Assembly: GCF_009755275.1 (NCBI RefSeq)
Contig: NZ_WQLA01000001.1
Location: 924,578 to 988,577, forward strand
Source of the DNA: Mucilaginibacter aquatilis
Lineage (GTDB): Bacteria > Bacteroidota > Bacteroidia > Sphingobacteriales > Sphingobacteriaceae
Length of the DNA stretch: 64,000 nt
Reading direction: 5' to 3'
How positions within the stretch are numbered: the first letter of the stretch is position 1; each line of letters starts with the position of its first letter. Below are positions 63,435 through 64,000 of the stretch, piece after piece. The notes beneath the pieces were generated by a model, which ran no database searches, had not been told where the DNA came from, and saw nothing but the letters and a program-made list of their open reading frames with translations. Both the position numbers and the translations under genes were made by a program.

Positions 63435-63467
63435 TAAAAAACGGCCGTTTGAATAATCAAACGACCG
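63435..63467 (-). terminator. terminator of the right-edge gene
   Basis: Minus-strand hairpin CGGTCGTTTGA / TCAAACGGCCG (63467-63457 and 63452-63442, one mismatch), ATAA-type loop, then TTTTTTATTT toward 63432. It faces the gene at 63524-64000. Confidence 0.7.
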
Positions 63468-63523
63468 CTACATTACATATGAAAACTTAATAGGGAACTT
63501 GTTTGGGCTTTGTTATTTGCAGC

Positions 63524-64000
63524 TTATTCTCTGCTGGCCAGTACCCGTGCAGGAGTGCCTTGAGTTGGTTTAGCTTGCATGCCTGCAAAGATCACACCCT
63601 CAGTGTAGGCATGGCCTTTGATGCTCATGCCGCTGGTGCCTTTTGCTAAGGCTGATACCACTACCTGGTAACCTTGTGCACTTACTGACTTTTGTGCTGC
63701 TGCTAATGTGAATGCATTGTTTGCCTTGGCTACCATTTCGCTGTACATACCCTCATGCTGCATGTAAAAGCTGTGGAAAGCGGTCTCTTTGTAAAAGCTC
63801 TCTAATAATGAGGCGTAACGCTTAAAGTCTATCTTGTTTAAATCAATACGGTAGTCTGCTTTTAATCCAAAGCGACCGTCTTTCATTTGGAAAGCGTATA
63901 AACCTTCAACATAGCTTTTAGCTAAAGCAGGGTTGCGGCTTAACTGTGCATTCAGTTGTTTAACACCTTTAGCGTTTTTAAAAGCACTGAACTTGTTTAC
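63524..64000 (-). CDS. unidentified protein, C-terminal part
   Basis: The frame is open to the right window edge, so the N-terminus is outside. About 158 residues are visible. They include FNKNAKG-type start (NKFSAFKNAKGVKQLN), then LKADYRIDLNKIDFKRYASL, HSFYMQHEGMYSEMVAKANN and GYQVVVSALAKGTSGMSIKG; it ends PARVLASRE. I do not recognise the family. No catalytic motif is apparent. A terminator-like hairpin follows it. Confidence 0.7.
   Translation of the reverse strand, partial: VNKFSAFKNAKGVKQLNAQLSRNPALAKSYVEGLYAFQMKDGRFGLKADYRIDLNKIDFKRYASLLESFYKETAFHSFYMQHEGMYSEMVAKANNAFTLAAAQKSVSAQGYQVVVSALAKGTSGMSIKGHAYTEGVIFAGMQAKPTQGTPARVLASRE

Overview
The window is about 64 kb of chromosome from a Bacteroidota bacterium, most likely in Sphingobacteriaceae (Mucilaginibacter or Pedobacter type). 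This is inferred from the gliding/type IX secretion (T9SS) genes gldK-gldL-gldM-gldN, gldB and a porW/sprE-like gene, a T9SS-sorted protease, the split ATP synthase operon, many short secreted or lipoprotein genes, and the Bacteroidota promoter core TAnnTTTG just upstream of many start codons. I saw no rRNA, tRNA, CRISPR array, insertion sequence, integrase or phage gene. The DNA is nearly fully coding and no gene-free gap exceeds 300 bases.

Layout. 1-9.2 kb: the end of sucB, then a mixed set: a DUF4272 protein, an S33-type peptidase, a DUF1348 protein, a GC-rich PRISE-like reductase, a Crp/Fnr regulator, a TPR protein and an amino acid permease. 9.4-12.6 kb: parE and an Omp85-type barrel protein. 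12.6-21.9 kb: a light/DNA-repair neighbourhood with a RluA pseudouridine synthase and DASH cryptochrome on the minus strand, facing away from TetR, HAD phosphatase, ABC1 kinase, two SDR proteins and a CPD-type photolyase. 21.9-34 kb: two FKBP lipoproteins, MarR, gamma-glutamyltransferase, a large secreted subtilase with a T9SS tail, an AsmA-like protein and two DUF4136 lipoproteins. 34-38.2 kb: nadE and gldB (divergent) and a DUF4349 lipoprotein. 38.4-44.2 kb: ATP synthase operon atpZ-orf-atpB-E-F-H-A-G, without atpD and atpC. 44.3-51.4 kb: porW/sprE-like gene, PBP1A and uvrC. 51.5-58.9 kb: hemD-like and DUF4271 genes, gldK-L-M-N and an HPP family protein. 59-64 kb: hemW, a fasciclin protein, a JmjC/cupin protein, a DUF4440 protein, a PfkB sugar kinase and the end of an unidentified gene.

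How the genes fit together. Three separate loci (gldB, porW/sprE, gldKLMN) contribute to one machine, the T9SS/gliding apparatus, and the 1252-residue subtilase is a probable cargo. GldLM is powered by the proton gradient that the neighbouring ATP synthase uses. The cryptochrome/photolyase cluster is the clearest accessory module. I found no convincing wholly new system. The best leads are non-coding: a terminator-like hairpin between atpE and atpF, word-like palindromic spacers inside the atp operon, a decayed 38-base copy of sucB beyond its neighbour, and a set of near-leaderless starts.
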